Counted from the stretch's first letter, positions 9,282 to 18,972 are shown. The stretch is 64,000 nucleotides of DNA from Sulfurovum sp. (GCA_027068435.1 JAMOTA010000030.1:58219-122218); one strand, 5' to 3'. The notes: a model not told the origin generated them from the letters alone. A program made the numbers and translations.

Positions 9282-9650
9282 CTATTTAGCTAACTCTGCC
9301 ATTGCTTTTTCAAGAAGTGATTCAAGAGCCATTTTACCTAGAGCAATACTTCCATCTTTTTCCATAATTACAAATGCATGAAGGTGAACTCTTGAGTCTG
9401 CACCACTACACGCCATAACAATATTTGCATTTTCTGCTCCAACATTCATAGAACGTGTGTGACCTAAACCAAGAACTTCTGTAACATCATGAATGTTTCT
9501 AAAGTCTTCATTAAAACGCATAGATGTTTCATCTAGTTTACTTACTTTACCTGTATCAGATACTAATACCTCACCAGTATAATCACTCAATACTGCACCC
9601 ATGTAACCATTAACTTTTGAAATGTCATTAAATAAACTTTTATCTACCAT
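9282..9650 (-). CDS. Roadblock/LC7 domain protein
   Basis: A single-domain 122-aa cytoplasmic protein. The strand pattern YMGAVLSDYTGEVLVSD, then NIVMACSG and HLHAFVIMEKDGSIALGKMALES, matches the Roadblock/LC7 (MglB-like) fold. These proteins often regulate small Ras-like GTPases such as MglA, but no GTPase gene is next to it here. It is flanked by a terminator hairpin and a 250-bp divergent intergenic region, so it is probably monocistronic. Confidence 0.75.
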   Translation of the reverse strand: MVDKSLFNDISKVNGYMGAVLSDYTGEVLVSDTGKVSKLDETSMRFNEDFRNIHDVTEVLGLGHTRSMNVGAENANIVMACSGADSRVHLHAFVIMEKDGSIALGKMALESLLEKAMAELAK

Positions 9651-9905
9651 TTTATTTCCTTATAATTTTGATAATCTAAGTATATAATTATTATTTTTCT
9701 TTGTCAAGCTAATAGTAATTATATTTAAGATCTTTAAAATACAACAGAATAAAGCATATGCTATTATTTAGTTATAGATTAAAATATAGTATATCAAAGT
9801 CTTACTAAAATTACTTTATACTTATCTTATTTAAAACTTTGACGAAGAAATAAGCAGTTTTTTGTTACTATTGGTAGTTAATAACTTAGTTTATATGGAG
9901 TGGTT

Positions 9906-11966
9906 TTGACGGATAATGAATTTAACAGTTTTATAGAAAAACGTATAGCATTATTAGCTGATGCTAAAGAAAGAAATAAAGATTTTTTAAAGATAATAGA
10001 AGAATCAATCAAAGCATTTGTACCTTGTGATGTATTTCATTTTCTTGAAGTAGATAATAAAAATCTTATAGCTACAAATATGGGAGAGAAAGACTCTATT
10101 GAATACCAACTTAACCAAGAGGGTATTCTTTCTCAATGTTATGAATCACATCAGCCACTTTTTATTAATGATGTTGATAGAAGTCTTCTTTATAACGCAT
10201 CGATAGACTCTCTTGGTGAGGAGATAGCAAAAGTACTTATTATTCCTATATTAAGTGACAATGAAGAGAAAAAAGTGATTGGCATGCTCTGGATAGGTGT
10301 GAAAAAAGGGTTTCAACAATTTATTAAAGAAGATATTGATAATTTGGTTCATCTGACTAAAGCTATAAAACATGAAATTTTTTTTAATAATTTAAATACA
10401 GATAAAAGTGGTGAAAATGAGTATAATGCACTCTCTCACTGTCAAGAGTCTAAGCGTACATTAGAACTTAAAATAGAGAGAGATGAACACTATTTTGCTT
10501 CTACTATACATGAGATACGTACACCTATGAATGCTGTCATTGGTTTTATGGAACTTATGCTATTAAATGAAACCAATGAGCAAAAACGAGAATACATAGA
10601 TGCTACACTAAAAAGTAGTGGCCTTATAGTAACTCTAATTAATGATGCTTTAGATATGAGTAAAGTAGCTAATGGGAAAATGAATTTAAATAAAACAACT
10701 TTTTCTCCTATGAATGGACTCTCAGATATTGTTAAATTCTTTTATAATACAATGAAAAAGAAAAGTATCAATTTTGGTATATATATAGACCCTTTAATGC
10801 CATCGTTAATTAATTCAGACTTACATAGAATTAAACAAGTTATAAATAACCTTTTAAGTAATGCCATAAAATTTACACCCATTGATGGTAAAATTATTTT
10901 AGAAGCTCTCTATAATAAAGAGAAAGATACTTTAAAAATTTCTGTAATAGATACAGGTATAGGTATAGCAAAAGAGAAGCAAAAAAGTATTTTTAAACCT
11001 TATGTTCAAGAGAAAAATTCTACGGCAAAAGAGTATGGTGGTACAGGCTTAGGTTTAGCTATTTCCCAACAGCTTAGTATTTTACTTAATGGTACTTTAA
11101 CCGTAGAGAGTGAACAAGGTGAAGGAAGTGAATTTATTTTTACGCTTCCTTGCGACACACCATCTTCTTCAACAGAAGAGATAAATGCCAATCTTTTTGA
11201 TGATATTTCAGTAGTTATCTACTCACCTTCAGACATACATCACCCATTAGAAACGATACAGCAATACTTTAAAGATTTAGATATAAATTACAAACATTTA
11301 GACTCTAGCAATGCATTGATACTCTCTCCTGATGAAAATATCTTAATATTAGAGAGAGAAGAGGCAATAGTCGCTCAAGAGGTTATTGAAAAGTTCTTAA
11401 GTAACAATGGACATGTAATTATTGTTGAAAATAGTTTTGCTTTAGATGATTGCTATTTTGAAGGTTCGTTTAAACTTTTACATAATCCTATTTTACCAAA
11501 TACACTATTTAATGCCATTTATATACTTATGCATACCGAAACTATAGAAACTAATGTAGATGACTCTTCTATAGACTATGAATATTTAAGTGGACATACG
11601 GTTTTAATTATTGATGACAGTATTATAAATCTTAAATTAATGGGTGAAATTTTGAAAAGACTTAATCTAAATATTGCTACAGCAGTTAATGCTAAAGAAG
11701 GTTTAGAACTATTTAAAAATGAAGAGTTTGATATTGTTTTTATTGATCAAAATATGCCAATGATGAATGGCGATGAAGCTATAGTTATAATGAGAGAGAT
11801 TGAAAAAGAGAAGAACGGCAAATCTGCTATTATTTATGGACTTACTGGTGATGCTCATAGTGACATAGAAGAAAAAATAATAGAAGCTGGTGCTAATGAT
11901 GTATTTACTAAACCTATACATTTAGAAGAGGTTTATCAATCTATTGTTGATGCTATTGATAATTAA
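9906..11966 (+). CDS. Cytosolic hybrid sensor histidine kinase (GAF-like, HisKA, HATPase, receiver)
   Basis: No membrane segment is visible, so this kinase senses a cytosolic signal. Order: a GAF-like domain (about residues 1-160), a HisKA domain with phospho-acceptor His202 in STIHEIRTPMNAVIG, an HATPase with NNLLSNAIKFT, DTGIGIAKE and GGTGLGLAIS, a degenerate middle segment, and a C-terminal receiver with VLIIDDS, Asp614 in FIDQNMPMMNG, and Lys in FTKPI. The start is taken as TTG 9906, since GGAG ends 5 nt before it; a GTG 6 nt upstream overlaps that ribosome site. No output regulator is adjacent; the next gene is 50 bp downstream. Confidence 0.88.
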   Translation: MTDNEFNSFIEKRIALLADAKERNKDFLKIIEESIKAFVPCDVFHFLEVDNKNLIATNMGEKDSIEYQLNQEGILSQCYESHQPLFINDVDRSLLYNASIDSLGEEIAKVLIIPILSDNEEKKVIGMLWIGVKKGFQQFIKEDIDNLVHLTKAIKHEIFFNNLNTDKSGENEYNALSHCQESKRTLELKIERDEHYFASTIHEIRTPMNAVIGFMELMLLNETNEQKREYIDATLKSSGLIVTLINDALDMSKVANGKMNLNKTTFSPMNGLSDIVKFFYNTMKKKSINFGIYIDPLMPSLINSDLHRIKQVINNLLSNAIKFTPIDGKIILEALYNKEKDTLKISVIDTGIGIAKEKQKSIFKPYVQEKNSTAKEYGGTGLGLAISQQLSILLNGTLTVESEQGEGSEFIFTLPCDTPSSSTEEINANLFDDISVVIYSPSDIHHPLETIQQYFKDLDINYKHLDSSNALILSPDENILILEREEAIVAQEVIEKFLSNNGHVIIVENSFALDDCYFEGSFKLLHNPILPNTLFNAIYILMHTETIETNVDDSSIDYEYLSGHTVLIIDDSIINLKLMGEILKRLNLNIATAVNAKEGLELFKNEEFDIVFIDQNMPMMNGDEAIVIMREIEKEKNGKSAIIYGLTGDAHSDIEEKIIEAGANDVFTKPIHLEEVYQSIVDAIDN

Positions 11967-12014
11967 TAACAAAAGGATATAATAACTTTAGATTTGAAAC
12001 TAATAGGAGTTGTA

Positions 12015-12470
12015 ATGAATGTTGATGCACAACTAATTGAACATATGATGAACCCAAAAAATTATGGTACTTTAGCAGGTAATAATGCAGAAGGAATAGG
12101 GAAAAACCCTGAAAATGGAGAGAAGGTAGCTATCTATCTACGTGTTGCTACAGATGAAGATGGTGAATATATAGAAAATATCGCTTACCAAGCTATAGGA
12201 TGTACAACTACAGTTGTTGCAGGGTCTATGATTACAGAAGAAGCTAAAGAGTTAAACTTTAATGGGGTAAGAAACCTTGTAGAAGCGACGATGAATATTC
12301 TTGATAAACTTCCCGCTGAAGATGCTGCATGTTCTGAAATGGTGGCACTTGCACTTTTGGCAGCTGTAGAAACTTATGAAAAAAGAGTAGATGATGCAGA
12401 GTATCCAGTTATTACAAAGTTTGTTTCCAACAGTTGTGTACCTAAAGAAAATGCTCAAGAGGTAAAATAG
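12015..12470 (+). CDS. IscU/NifU N-terminal-like iron-sulfur scaffold, variant cysteine set
   Basis: Start ATG 12015 has AGGAG 5 nt upstream (an in-frame TTG at 11994 has none), giving 151 aa. HMMNPKNYGTL, IGCTTTVVAGSMITEEAK and AACSEMVALALL match the IscU/NifU_N fold. Cys63 and Cys106 correspond to two of the three cluster Cys of IscU. The first, normally in a PxCGD motif, is replaced by NPENGEK, and the His before the last Cys is Ala. A further Cys lies in the C-terminal tail (SNSCVPK). It may therefore not be a canonical scaffold. The ferritin-like gene begins 1 bp after its stop. Confidence 0.82.
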   Translation: MNVDAQLIEHMMNPKNYGTLAGNNAEGIGKNPENGEKVAIYLRVATDEDGEYIENIAYQAIGCTTTVVAGSMITEEAKELNFNGVRNLVEATMNILDKLPAEDAACSEMVALALLAAVETYEKRVDDAEYPVITKFVSNSCVPKENAQEVK

Positions 12471-12471
12471 T

Positions 12472-13305
12472 ATGAAAACGTTAATGATAAAAACCCATGA
12501 GGTATGGTTAGAGGTATTGATGGCATCTTTTATGAGTAATACAGATAATAAAAAGGTACTTTCTAATTTTTCAGATATTCTTTTTAGACACTTTACATGG
12601 CTTGAAAATGAACATATTGTCTTAGATGAATCTTATAATTATGATAGAGATCATATTCCTATAAAAGTAGAGAAATTAAGTGATATTCTTAAAGATATCA
12701 CCAATAGACTTAACGAGATAGACCTGCAACTAATGGCTATAGATAATAAAGCGTTATCTAGTCGTATCTCAAGTGATTTGTATTATATTACAAGTGTTTT
12801 AATGCATATGAAAGATGAAAAGATTACAGCATTTAACATGGAACGTAAATATCAAGGAACAATTCTCTCTCAAGAAGCCACAGATGCCTTGACACTTTTT
12901 CTTTTTGAAGAGAGTTATAAAGAGTATGAACTGATTATGATATATAATTATCTTAAAATGCATAGTAGTGATAGTTATATGAATAGAATTTTCCAAATAC
13001 TGATTGAAGAGAGTTTCTTTCATCTTAAAAGTTTTGGTGATATGCAAGCACAGATGGGTCTGCTAGGTGTACCACGTATAGTCATGAAAGATTTATATCA
13101 AGTAGAAGATGTAGTGCAATTCCTTAAAGATGGTATCAATGAAGAACTTGCAGCAAAAGAGGAGTGTATAAAGCTCTCAGAGGCAGTGGCAAAAGAGAGT
13201 CCAGAGTTAGAGAAGTTTTTTAACTTTATCAACCAACAAGAGAATTATCATATTGCACTTATGGAAGATGCATTAAAACATTTTAAAAAGGCTAATAATG
13301 AGTAA
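12472..13305 (+). CDS. Ferritin-like four-helix protein of unknown function
   Basis: A 277-aa, all-helical protein with repeated metal-ligand-like motifs: LFEESYKEYELI, LIEESFFHLKSF (ExxH-type), GINEELAAKEE and QQENYHIALMED. This spacing resembles the ferritin-like/diiron superfamily, with Glu and ExxH pairs on antiparallel helices. An N-terminal HFTWLENEH segment could be an additional helix pair. No signal peptide is present. It is translationally linked to the IscU-like gene upstream and overlaps psd by 8 bp. An iron storage or diiron role is inferred, not shown. Confidence 0.68.
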   Translation: MKTLMIKTHEVWLEVLMASFMSNTDNKKVLSNFSDILFRHFTWLENEHIVLDESYNYDRDHIPIKVEKLSDILKDITNRLNEIDLQLMAIDNKALSSRISSDLYYITSVLMHMKDEKITAFNMERKYQGTILSQEATDALTLFLFEESYKEYELIMIYNYLKMHSSDSYMNRIFQILIEESFFHLKSFGDMQAQMGLLGVPRIVMKDLYQVEDVVQFLKDGINEELAAKEECIKLSEAVAKESPELEKFFNFINQQENYHIALMEDALKHFKKANNE

Positions 13306-14113
13306 ACATTTTACCTCAGTTATCTCCAATGTATTTGGAGCATTTGCAAGTAAAGAGTTCTCTCCATTTATACAATATATTATTAATTCAAGCTATATAA
13401 AACTTATGGGTTTAGATATGCAAGAGTTTAAAAAACCATGTGAATACAAAACATTAAATAAGCTTTTTACAAGAGCTTTTGAAATACCAAGAGCATTACC
13501 AGAAGATAGTACAAAACTTATTTGTGGTGTTGATGCTCGTATCTCTGATGCAGGTACGATAACAGAGGGAAGAGCCTATCAGATTAAAGGTATGAGCTAC
13601 TCTATTGAAACACTTTTTGGTGAAAACCATAAAGATGCTGTACATGAAGTAGAAGGTGGAGAATTTATAAACTTTTATCTCTCTCCTAAAGATTATCACC
13701 GCTATCATATGCCTATGGATTTAAAGGTTCTCTCTTTAACACATATTCCTGGAAAACTTTACCCTGTTAATTTTCCACTTTTACGCAATAAAAAAGATCT
13801 TTTTATTGAAAATGAGAGAGTGATTATGGAATGTGAAGACACTAAGGGTAGAAAGCAGATGTTAGTGCTTGTAGGTGCTTTAAATGTAGGAAGAATGATA
13901 GTAACCTTTGAAAAAGAGGTACAGACAAATTCAGAGATTAGAGAACCTAAACACTATACTTATGAGGACCTTTGGTTAAAAAGAGGTGAAATGTTTGGTT
14001 GGTTTGAAATGGGTTCTACTATTTTAACTTTTTCTAAAAAAGGGAGTATTGTTCCTGAAGTAGCTATTAACCAGAAGACAAAATTTACAGATATTATGGG
14101 AACGGTTCAATAA
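13298..14113 (+). CDS. psd: Phosphatidylserine decarboxylase proenzyme
   Basis: Makes phosphatidylethanolamine from phosphatidylserine at the inner membrane; self-cleavage creates a pyruvoyl cofactor. The cleavage motif is present as MGSTILTF near the C-terminus (consensus LGST). FYLSPKDYHRYHMP carries the conserved His, and GVDARISDAG the Asp region. The 271-aa length fits. The start overlaps the ferritin-like gene by 8 bp, so the run from 12015 onward is one operon. Confidence 0.93.
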   Translation: MSKHFTSVISNVFGAFASKEFSPFIQYIINSSYIKLMGLDMQEFKKPCEYKTLNKLFTRAFEIPRALPEDSTKLICGVDARISDAGTITEGRAYQIKGMSYSIETLFGENHKDAVHEVEGGEFINFYLSPKDYHRYHMPMDLKVLSLTHIPGKLYPVNFPLLRNKKDLFIENERVIMECEDTKGRKQMLVLVGALNVGRMIVTFEKEVQTNSEIREPKHYTYEDLWLKRGEMFGWFEMGSTILTFSKKGSIVPEVAINQKTKFTDIMGTVQ

Positions 14114-14128
14114 TAAAGGAGTGTAGTT

Positions 14129-15037
14129 ATGTTAGTAGTAAGAGAGATACAAGAGTATGCACAGATACGTACAAAAGCTAGAGCCTATTTATGTTACATT
14201 ATGAGTCGAAATATTTCACAAAGTATGGAAGGTGGGACAGTAGAGAGTGTAATTTCTAAGATTAAAAATCTCAAAGAAGCTCTTCCTCAAAGTGAAGTAA
14301 TTTTTGCCATAGATGGTAACGGTACACAGATAGTCAATAATATCTCATCAACTTCAAAACTTAATGGTATAGGTAAAGGTGATAATAGAAGTGACAGAGC
14401 ATACTATTACAAAACACTTGAGGAGCATCGTTGTATACTTACTGATCCATATCCATCTTTAGTAAGTAACGAACTTGTAGTTACTGCTACCTTTCCACTC
14501 TATGATAAAGATGATAATGTCTTAGCTATTATCTGCATAGATATTACACTTAAAAATATTCTTAAAATGGTACATCCAAGTTCTATCAATTCTATTTTTG
14601 GTAGAGTAAGTAAAATAGTATATGCCTCTTTTTCAGTAGCACTTTTTGCTGTAGCTGTTCTTCTTTTTATTAAAGGTGTTACTAGTTTTCTTCATGTTGG
14701 ACTGGACTTTTCTAACATAGACATTAATCAAATGTTCAAATCAACCATTTTGCTCACACTCTCTTTGGCTATTGTAGATTTGGTAAAAGCTATTTTTGAA
14801 GAAGAGGTTTTAGGGCAAGAAAAACGGCACAGTGAAGGTGGTTCACATGAAACAATGGTGCGTTTTTTAGGCTCTATTATTATTGCTCTGTCTATAGAGT
14901 CATTAATGCTTGTCTTTAAATTTGCATTAACAGACCCAAGTAAGTTGATTTATGCAGTTTATCTTATAGGCGCGGTTACTTCACTTATAATAGGACTCTC
15001 TATTTATATTAAACTCTCAAGACAGGATGAAAAATGA
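14129..15037 (+). CDS. PDC-sensor-domain protein with four C-terminal membrane segments
   Basis: 302 aa. Residues about 30-150 look like a PDC/Cache ligand-binding domain (FAIDGNGTQIVNN, GDNRSDRAYYYKTL, TATFPLYDKDDNVLAIICID). They are followed by four hydrophobic stretches at about 167-190, 205-226, 248-270 and 276-297. No N-terminal membrane helix or signal peptide is visible, which is unusual because PDC domains normally sit in the periplasm between two helices. No kinase, cyclase or methyl-accepting output is fused. Start ATG follows GGAG. The function is unknown. Confidence 0.72.
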   Translation: MLVVREIQEYAQIRTKARAYLCYIMSRNISQSMEGGTVESVISKIKNLKEALPQSEVIFAIDGNGTQIVNNISSTSKLNGIGKGDNRSDRAYYYKTLEEHRCILTDPYPSLVSNELVVTATFPLYDKDDNVLAIICIDITLKNILKMVHPSSINSIFGRVSKIVYASFSVALFAVAVLLFIKGVTSFLHVGLDFSNIDINQMFKSTILLTLSLAIVDLVKAIFEEEVLGQEKRHSEGGSHETMVRFLGSIIIALSIESLMLVFKFALTDPSKLIYAVYLIGAVTSLIIGLSIYIKLSRQDEK

Positions 15038-15654
15038 GTCAAAAGTTAATTATTTTTGATATGGATGGTACATTAGTTAACTCCTCCTTGACTATTGCTA
15101 ATGCTATCAATTACGTACGTGGAAAACTAGGCTACGAACCTATGACACAGGAGTACATTTTAACAAGAATAAATGATCATACTCTCAACCCTGCACAGAC
15201 TTTTTACCATACAAAAAAGTTTGAGTCTAAGCATGAAAAATGGTTTTCGGAGTATTATACTCAGTATCATGAGCGTGAACTAGTCTTATATGATGGGATA
15301 AAAGAACTACTGCAAACTCTTCAAGAAAAAGGCTATACCTTAGCAGTAGCAACCAATGCTTACCGTACTTCAACCATAGAGTCACTTACATATCTTGGTA
15401 TTTATGATTACTTCTCTTCTATTGCTTGTTATGATGATGTTCCTCAAGGAAAACCAAATCCTGATATGCTCTATAAAATATTAAAAGAGACGAACATAAG
15501 TAAAGAATCTACACTTTTTATTGGTGATGGAGCACGAGATGAGATGGCAAGTAAAAGAGCAAATATACCATATATTATGGTTGATTGGGGTTTTACAGAG
15601 CATAAGAATGCAGTAGGCAGTGTTGAAGCATTAAAGATAAAACTGCTTAAGTAA
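15034..15654 (+). CDS. HAD-superfamily phosphatase, phosphoglycolate phosphatase-like
   Basis: 206-aa HAD hydrolase with motif I DMDGTLVNSS, motif II (AVATNAYRTS), the conserved Lys in GKPNPDML, and motif IV FIGDGARDEMAS. The cap insert after motif I is helical, as in subfamily IA members such as Gph. The substrate may be 2-phosphoglycolate or another small phosphate ester; this cannot be decided from sequence. It overlaps the upstream gene by an ATGA. Confidence 0.85.
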   Translation: MSQKLIIFDMDGTLVNSSLTIANAINYVRGKLGYEPMTQEYILTRINDHTLNPAQTFYHTKKFESKHEKWFSEYYTQYHERELVLYDGIKELLQTLQEKGYTLAVATNAYRTSTIESLTYLGIYDYFSSIACYDDVPQGKPNPDMLYKILKETNISKESTLFIGDGARDEMASKRANIPYIMVDWGFTEHKNAVGSVEALKIKLLK

Positions 15655-15663
15655 AGAGTGTAG

Positions 15664-16482
15664 ATGAATATAGAAGAGAATGTACAAAAAGCTAAAGTAT
15701 TATTAAACGAAGCAGATGCTATTTTTATTACAGCAGGGGCTGGTATGGGAGTTGACAGTGGATTACCTGACTTTAGAGGAATAGAAGGGTTTTGGAATGC
15801 TTATCCTAAAGCTAAAGCACTAAACTTATCTTTTGAAGAGATGGCAAATCCTGAATGGTTTGAGAGTGATGCTCAACTTGCATGGGCTTTTTATGGACAT
15901 AGACTACATCTATACCGTGATATTGAACCCCATAATGGGTTTAAGAAACTGTTAGACTTGGCAGAGAGTAAAAAATATGGGGCATTTATTTTTACTTCCA
16001 ATGTAGATGGACAATTTCAAAAAGCTGGTTTTCCAGATAAAAGAGTCATGGAGTGTCATGGTTCTATCCAGCATTTACAATGTATAGATAACTGTGAAGG
16101 TATGCTCTGGAGTTCTAATGAAACCACCATAGAGGTATCAGATGATTTTAAAGCAAAAGAGCCTTTACCTTTATGCCCTTTTTGTGGAGCAGTTGCTAGA
16201 CCAAATATCTTAATGTTTAATGACTATACATGGGACTTCACACATACCAATGCACAAAGAGATAGACTTGTATCATGGATGGATAGTGTAGAAGAAGAGG
16301 GTGGTAAACTTGTAATTGTTGAGATAGGAGCAGGTACATCAGTACCAACGGTTCGTAATACATCTACCCAAATAGCAAAAAGATTTGATGTTCCACTCAT
16401 ACGTATAAACCCTAGAGAGAGCTTTGGTGCGAAAATTGAACTGCCTCTAAGTGCTATTGAGGCATTGGATGCGTTGCTTTAG
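15664..16482 (+). CDS. Sirtuin, NAD-dependent protein deacylase (SIR2 family)
   Basis: 272-aa SIR2 domain enzyme that removes acyl groups from lysine using NAD. The NAD-binding motif FITAGAGMGVDSGLPDFRG, TSNVDGQF and the catalytic His in ECHGSIQHLQC are present. Two Cys pairs for zinc (C-IDNC and CPFC) follow the His. VARPNILMFND and IVEIGAGTSVPTV complete the Rossmann part. It sits between the HAD phosphatase and the ComF-like gene in one run. Confidence 0.92.
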   Translation: MNIEENVQKAKVLLNEADAIFITAGAGMGVDSGLPDFRGIEGFWNAYPKAKALNLSFEEMANPEWFESDAQLAWAFYGHRLHLYRDIEPHNGFKKLLDLAESKKYGAFIFTSNVDGQFQKAGFPDKRVMECHGSIQHLQCIDNCEGMLWSSNETTIEVSDDFKAKEPLPLCPFCGAVARPNILMFNDYTWDFTHTNAQRDRLVSWMDSVEEEGGKLVIVEIGAGTSVPTVRNTSTQIAKRFDVPLIRINPRESFGAKIELPLSAIEALDALL

Positions 16483-17047
16483 TTGTTTTAAATTAAGTTT
16501 TAGTGTTATCTGTTCTTCCTGCGAAGCACAACTACTTGTCCCTACTATCAGTACACGAAAAGTAGGTTCACTAGATGTGATAAGTTTTTTTAAATACTCT
16601 ACCTTAGAGAATTTATTGCATACCAAGCATAAGCCAGAAGGCTACAGAGTTTACAGATACTTAGCAAAACTTTTACTAAAACCTTTTATGCAAGAGTTTA
16701 TAGAAAATGCAGATGGTGATGTCTATATCGTAGGAGTAGATGAACATGTAAAGAGTGGTTACTCTCATGTTGCACTCTTAACTCACGCAATGAAAATGCC
16801 TACCTCCATTCCTCAACACGCTTCACTCTTAGCACGTAACAGAGTGAACTACTCAGGAAAAAGTTTACAGTATCGTTTATCACACCCTAGAGATTTTAAA
16901 TACACAGGTAAATCAAATGTTGATGTTATTTTAGTAGATGATATTATCACTACAGGTATTACACTACAAGAGGCGTATGCCGTTTTGACTTCAGATGGTG
17001 TCAATGTACTTTTTGCATTAACTTTAGCTGATGTAGAAGAATCATAA
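16469..17047 (+). CDS. ComF-like phosphoribosyltransferase
   Basis: The ATG at 16469 has GAGG 6 nt upstream and starts MRCFSCFKLSF, with CFSC and CSSC, the zinc-finger N-terminus of the ComF family; an in-frame GTG at 16451 is less likely. It overlaps the sirtuin stop by 14 bp. The C-terminal PRTase motif is DVILVDDIITTGITLQEA. ComF proteins support natural DNA uptake in competent bacteria, though their enzymatic substrate is unclear. The 192-aa product is of normal size. Confidence 0.85.
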   Translation: MRCFSCFKLSFSVICSSCEAQLLVPTISTRKVGSLDVISFFKYSTLENLLHTKHKPEGYRVYRYLAKLLLKPFMQEFIENADGDVYIVGVDEHVKSGYSHVALLTHAMKMPTSIPQHASLLARNRVNYSGKSLQYRLSHPRDFKYTGKSNVDVILVDDIITTGITLQEAYAVLTSDGVNVLFALTLADVEES

Positions 17048-17079
17048 GTAACGTGTAACAAATGCAAAACATGAAGAGA

Positions 17080-17739
17080 CTACATTAACTCTTTAATTTT
17101 TAACAAATCTTCAAATACCTCTTTTTTTGCACTAGGATTTCTTAGCAGATAACTAGGATGGTAGGTAGGGATGAGCGTATAGCCATTGAGTTTATGTACT
17201 GTTCCTCTTACCTCTGCTATGGCACTATCATCGCCTGTAAGGTAGTGGTAGGCTGTCACACCTAATGCTACAACAATTTTAGGTTTAGTAAGCTCTATCT
17301 GTTTAAGTAGATAGGGTTGACATGTGTGGGCTTGAGTAGGGGTTGGTATTTGGTTGTTAGAGGGGTGACATTTTACAATGTTAGTAATGTAAACATCTGC
17401 ACGAGATAAGTTTAAAACATTCTCTATCATACGTGTTAGAAGTTCTCCTGAACGTCCTACAAAAGGTTTACCACTACTATCTTCTGTTGCAGCAGGAGCT
17501 TCTCCCACAAAGAAGATGTCAGCTTGAGGATTACCCTCGCCAAATACTACTTTTTGCCGACTCTTACTAAGTTCGCAAAGGTGACAGTTACTCGCTTGTT
17601 TCTCAAGTGAACTTAGTGTATTGGGAAGTGTAAGATTTAGCTCTTCTTCTTTGTATGGAACAACAGAGGTATATTTATACCCTAGTTGTTTAAGTTGATA
17701 AAGTTGTTTAAGTAAAAGTGCATTGTGAAGATTTTTCAT
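17080..17739 (-). CDS. Uracil-DNA glycosylase, family 4 (4Fe-4S)
   Basis: Removes uracil from DNA and starts base-excision repair. The motif GEAPAATEDSSGKPFVGRSG, then YITNIVKCHPSNN and TYHPSYLLRN, is typical of family 4/5 UDGs. The Cys residues CHLCEL, VKCHPS and HTCQPY supply the [4Fe-4S] ligands. The 219-aa length is normal. It is on the minus strand, 21 bp downstream of hisS, and converges with the ComF-like gene. Confidence 0.9.
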   Translation of the reverse strand: MKNLHNALLLKQLYQLKQLGYKYTSVVPYKEEELNLTLPNTLSSLEKQASNCHLCELSKSRQKVVFGEGNPQADIFFVGEAPAATEDSSGKPFVGRSGELLTRMIENVLNLSRADVYITNIVKCHPSNNQIPTPTQAHTCQPYLLKQIELTKPKIVVALGVTAYHYLTGDDSAIAEVRGTVHKLNGYTLIPTYHPSYLLRNPSAKKEVFEDLLKIKELM

Positions 17740-17760
17740 AACTAATTATAGCTTATCACT

Positions 17761-18972
17761 TTAAAACTCACCTCTTGGTATAGTACTCTCTTTTTTTGTT
17801 TCTAAGTCTTTTACCCAAATAGTGCCATCTTTTAACTCATCTTCTCCTATAAGTACACAATATTTAGCATGAACTTTATCTGCACCTTTCATGTGACTTT
17901 TAAACCCTTTTGAGTTGTACTCTACAGTAACTTTTTGCTCTAAACGTTTTAGCGTAGCTACAGGAAAAAGTGCCTCTACAGCCTCTTCTAGCATAGCACC
18001 AAGATAGATACCTTCTCTTTGTACTTTAGGCATCTGTACGAGTTCCATGATACGCTCTATACCTATGGCAAAGCCTACAGCTGGAGTGGGTTTACCATCT
18101 AGGAACTCTACAAGTTTATCGTAACGTCCACCACCTGCAATGGCAGATTGAGCACCTATCTCATCGCTTACAAACTCAAAAGCAGTTTTACTGTAATAGT
18201 CTAGCCCTCTTACAAGGTTAGTATCAATTGTGTAACTTAGCTCTGCTTGGTCAAGAAGAGTTGTAAGCTTTTTAAAGTCAGAATCACACGCTTCACAAAG
18301 ATTATTGATAAGTTTTGGAGAGTTTGTAAGGAGTGATTGACAGGTTTTATTTTTACAGTCAAGTACACGGATAGGATTTGTCCCTATACGTCTGTTACAG
18401 TCTTCACAAAGCTCTTCTTTAATGTTTGTTAAAAAATTCACAAGGTTTTGTTTGTAAGGAGGCATACACTCAGGGCAACCTAAAGAGTTTATCTGTAAAT
18501 CAAATCCAATACCTAGCTCTTTGAATATTTGGCTTATCATAGTTATGATAGTAAAATCTTCATAGACTGAACCCTCTCCAAAACTCTCACAACCAAACTG
18601 ATGAAACTCTCTTAAGCGTCCTTTTTGTGGTCTCTCGTAACGAAACATTGGACCATAGTAGTAAAATTTCTGTTTTAGTGGTTGACGGTCAAGTTTAGCA
18701 TGAACAAAAGCACGTACTACACCAGCAGTTCCCTCAGGACGCATACATACATCATTACCACCTTTGTCTTCAAACTGATACATCTCCTTACCCACGATGT
18801 CAGAACTCTCACCCACTGAACGCTTAAAAAGTGCAGTCTCTTCTAAAATAGGAGTCTCTATATATCCATATCCATATCTTTTAGCTACTTTTATAGCAGT
18901 AGTTACGATATGTACAAAGCGTTGGCTATCATCAAAAGTGAGGTCTTTCATACCTCTAAGTGGGTTTATCAT
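17761..18972 (-). CDS. hisS: Histidyl-tRNA synthetase
   Basis: Class II synthetase for tRNA-His. Motif 2 (MFRYERPQKGRLREFHQFG), the His-specific LVRGLDYYSKTAFEF and AGGGRYDKLVEFL, and motif 3 (AVGFAIGIERI) are intact. At 403 aa it has the usual size. The C-terminal anticodon-binding domain is present (YCVLIGEDELKDGTI). It lies in a minus-strand run with tmk, coaD and ubiX. Confidence 0.96.
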   Translation of the reverse strand: MINPLRGMKDLTFDDSQRFVHIVTTAIKVAKRYGYGYIETPILEETALFKRSVGESSDIVGKEMYQFEDKGGNDVCMRPEGTAGVVRAFVHAKLDRQPLKQKFYYYGPMFRYERPQKGRLREFHQFGCESFGEGSVYEDFTIITMISQIFKELGIGFDLQINSLGCPECMPPYKQNLVNFLTNIKEELCEDCNRRIGTNPIRVLDCKNKTCQSLLTNSPKLINNLCEACDSDFKKLTTLLDQAELSYTIDTNLVRGLDYYSKTAFEFVSDEIGAQSAIAGGGRYDKLVEFLDGKPTPAVGFAIGIERIMELVQMPKVQREGIYLGAMLEEAVEALFPVATLKRLEQKVTVEYNSKGFKSHMKGADKVHAKYCVLIGEDELKDGTIWVKDLETKKESTIPRGEF

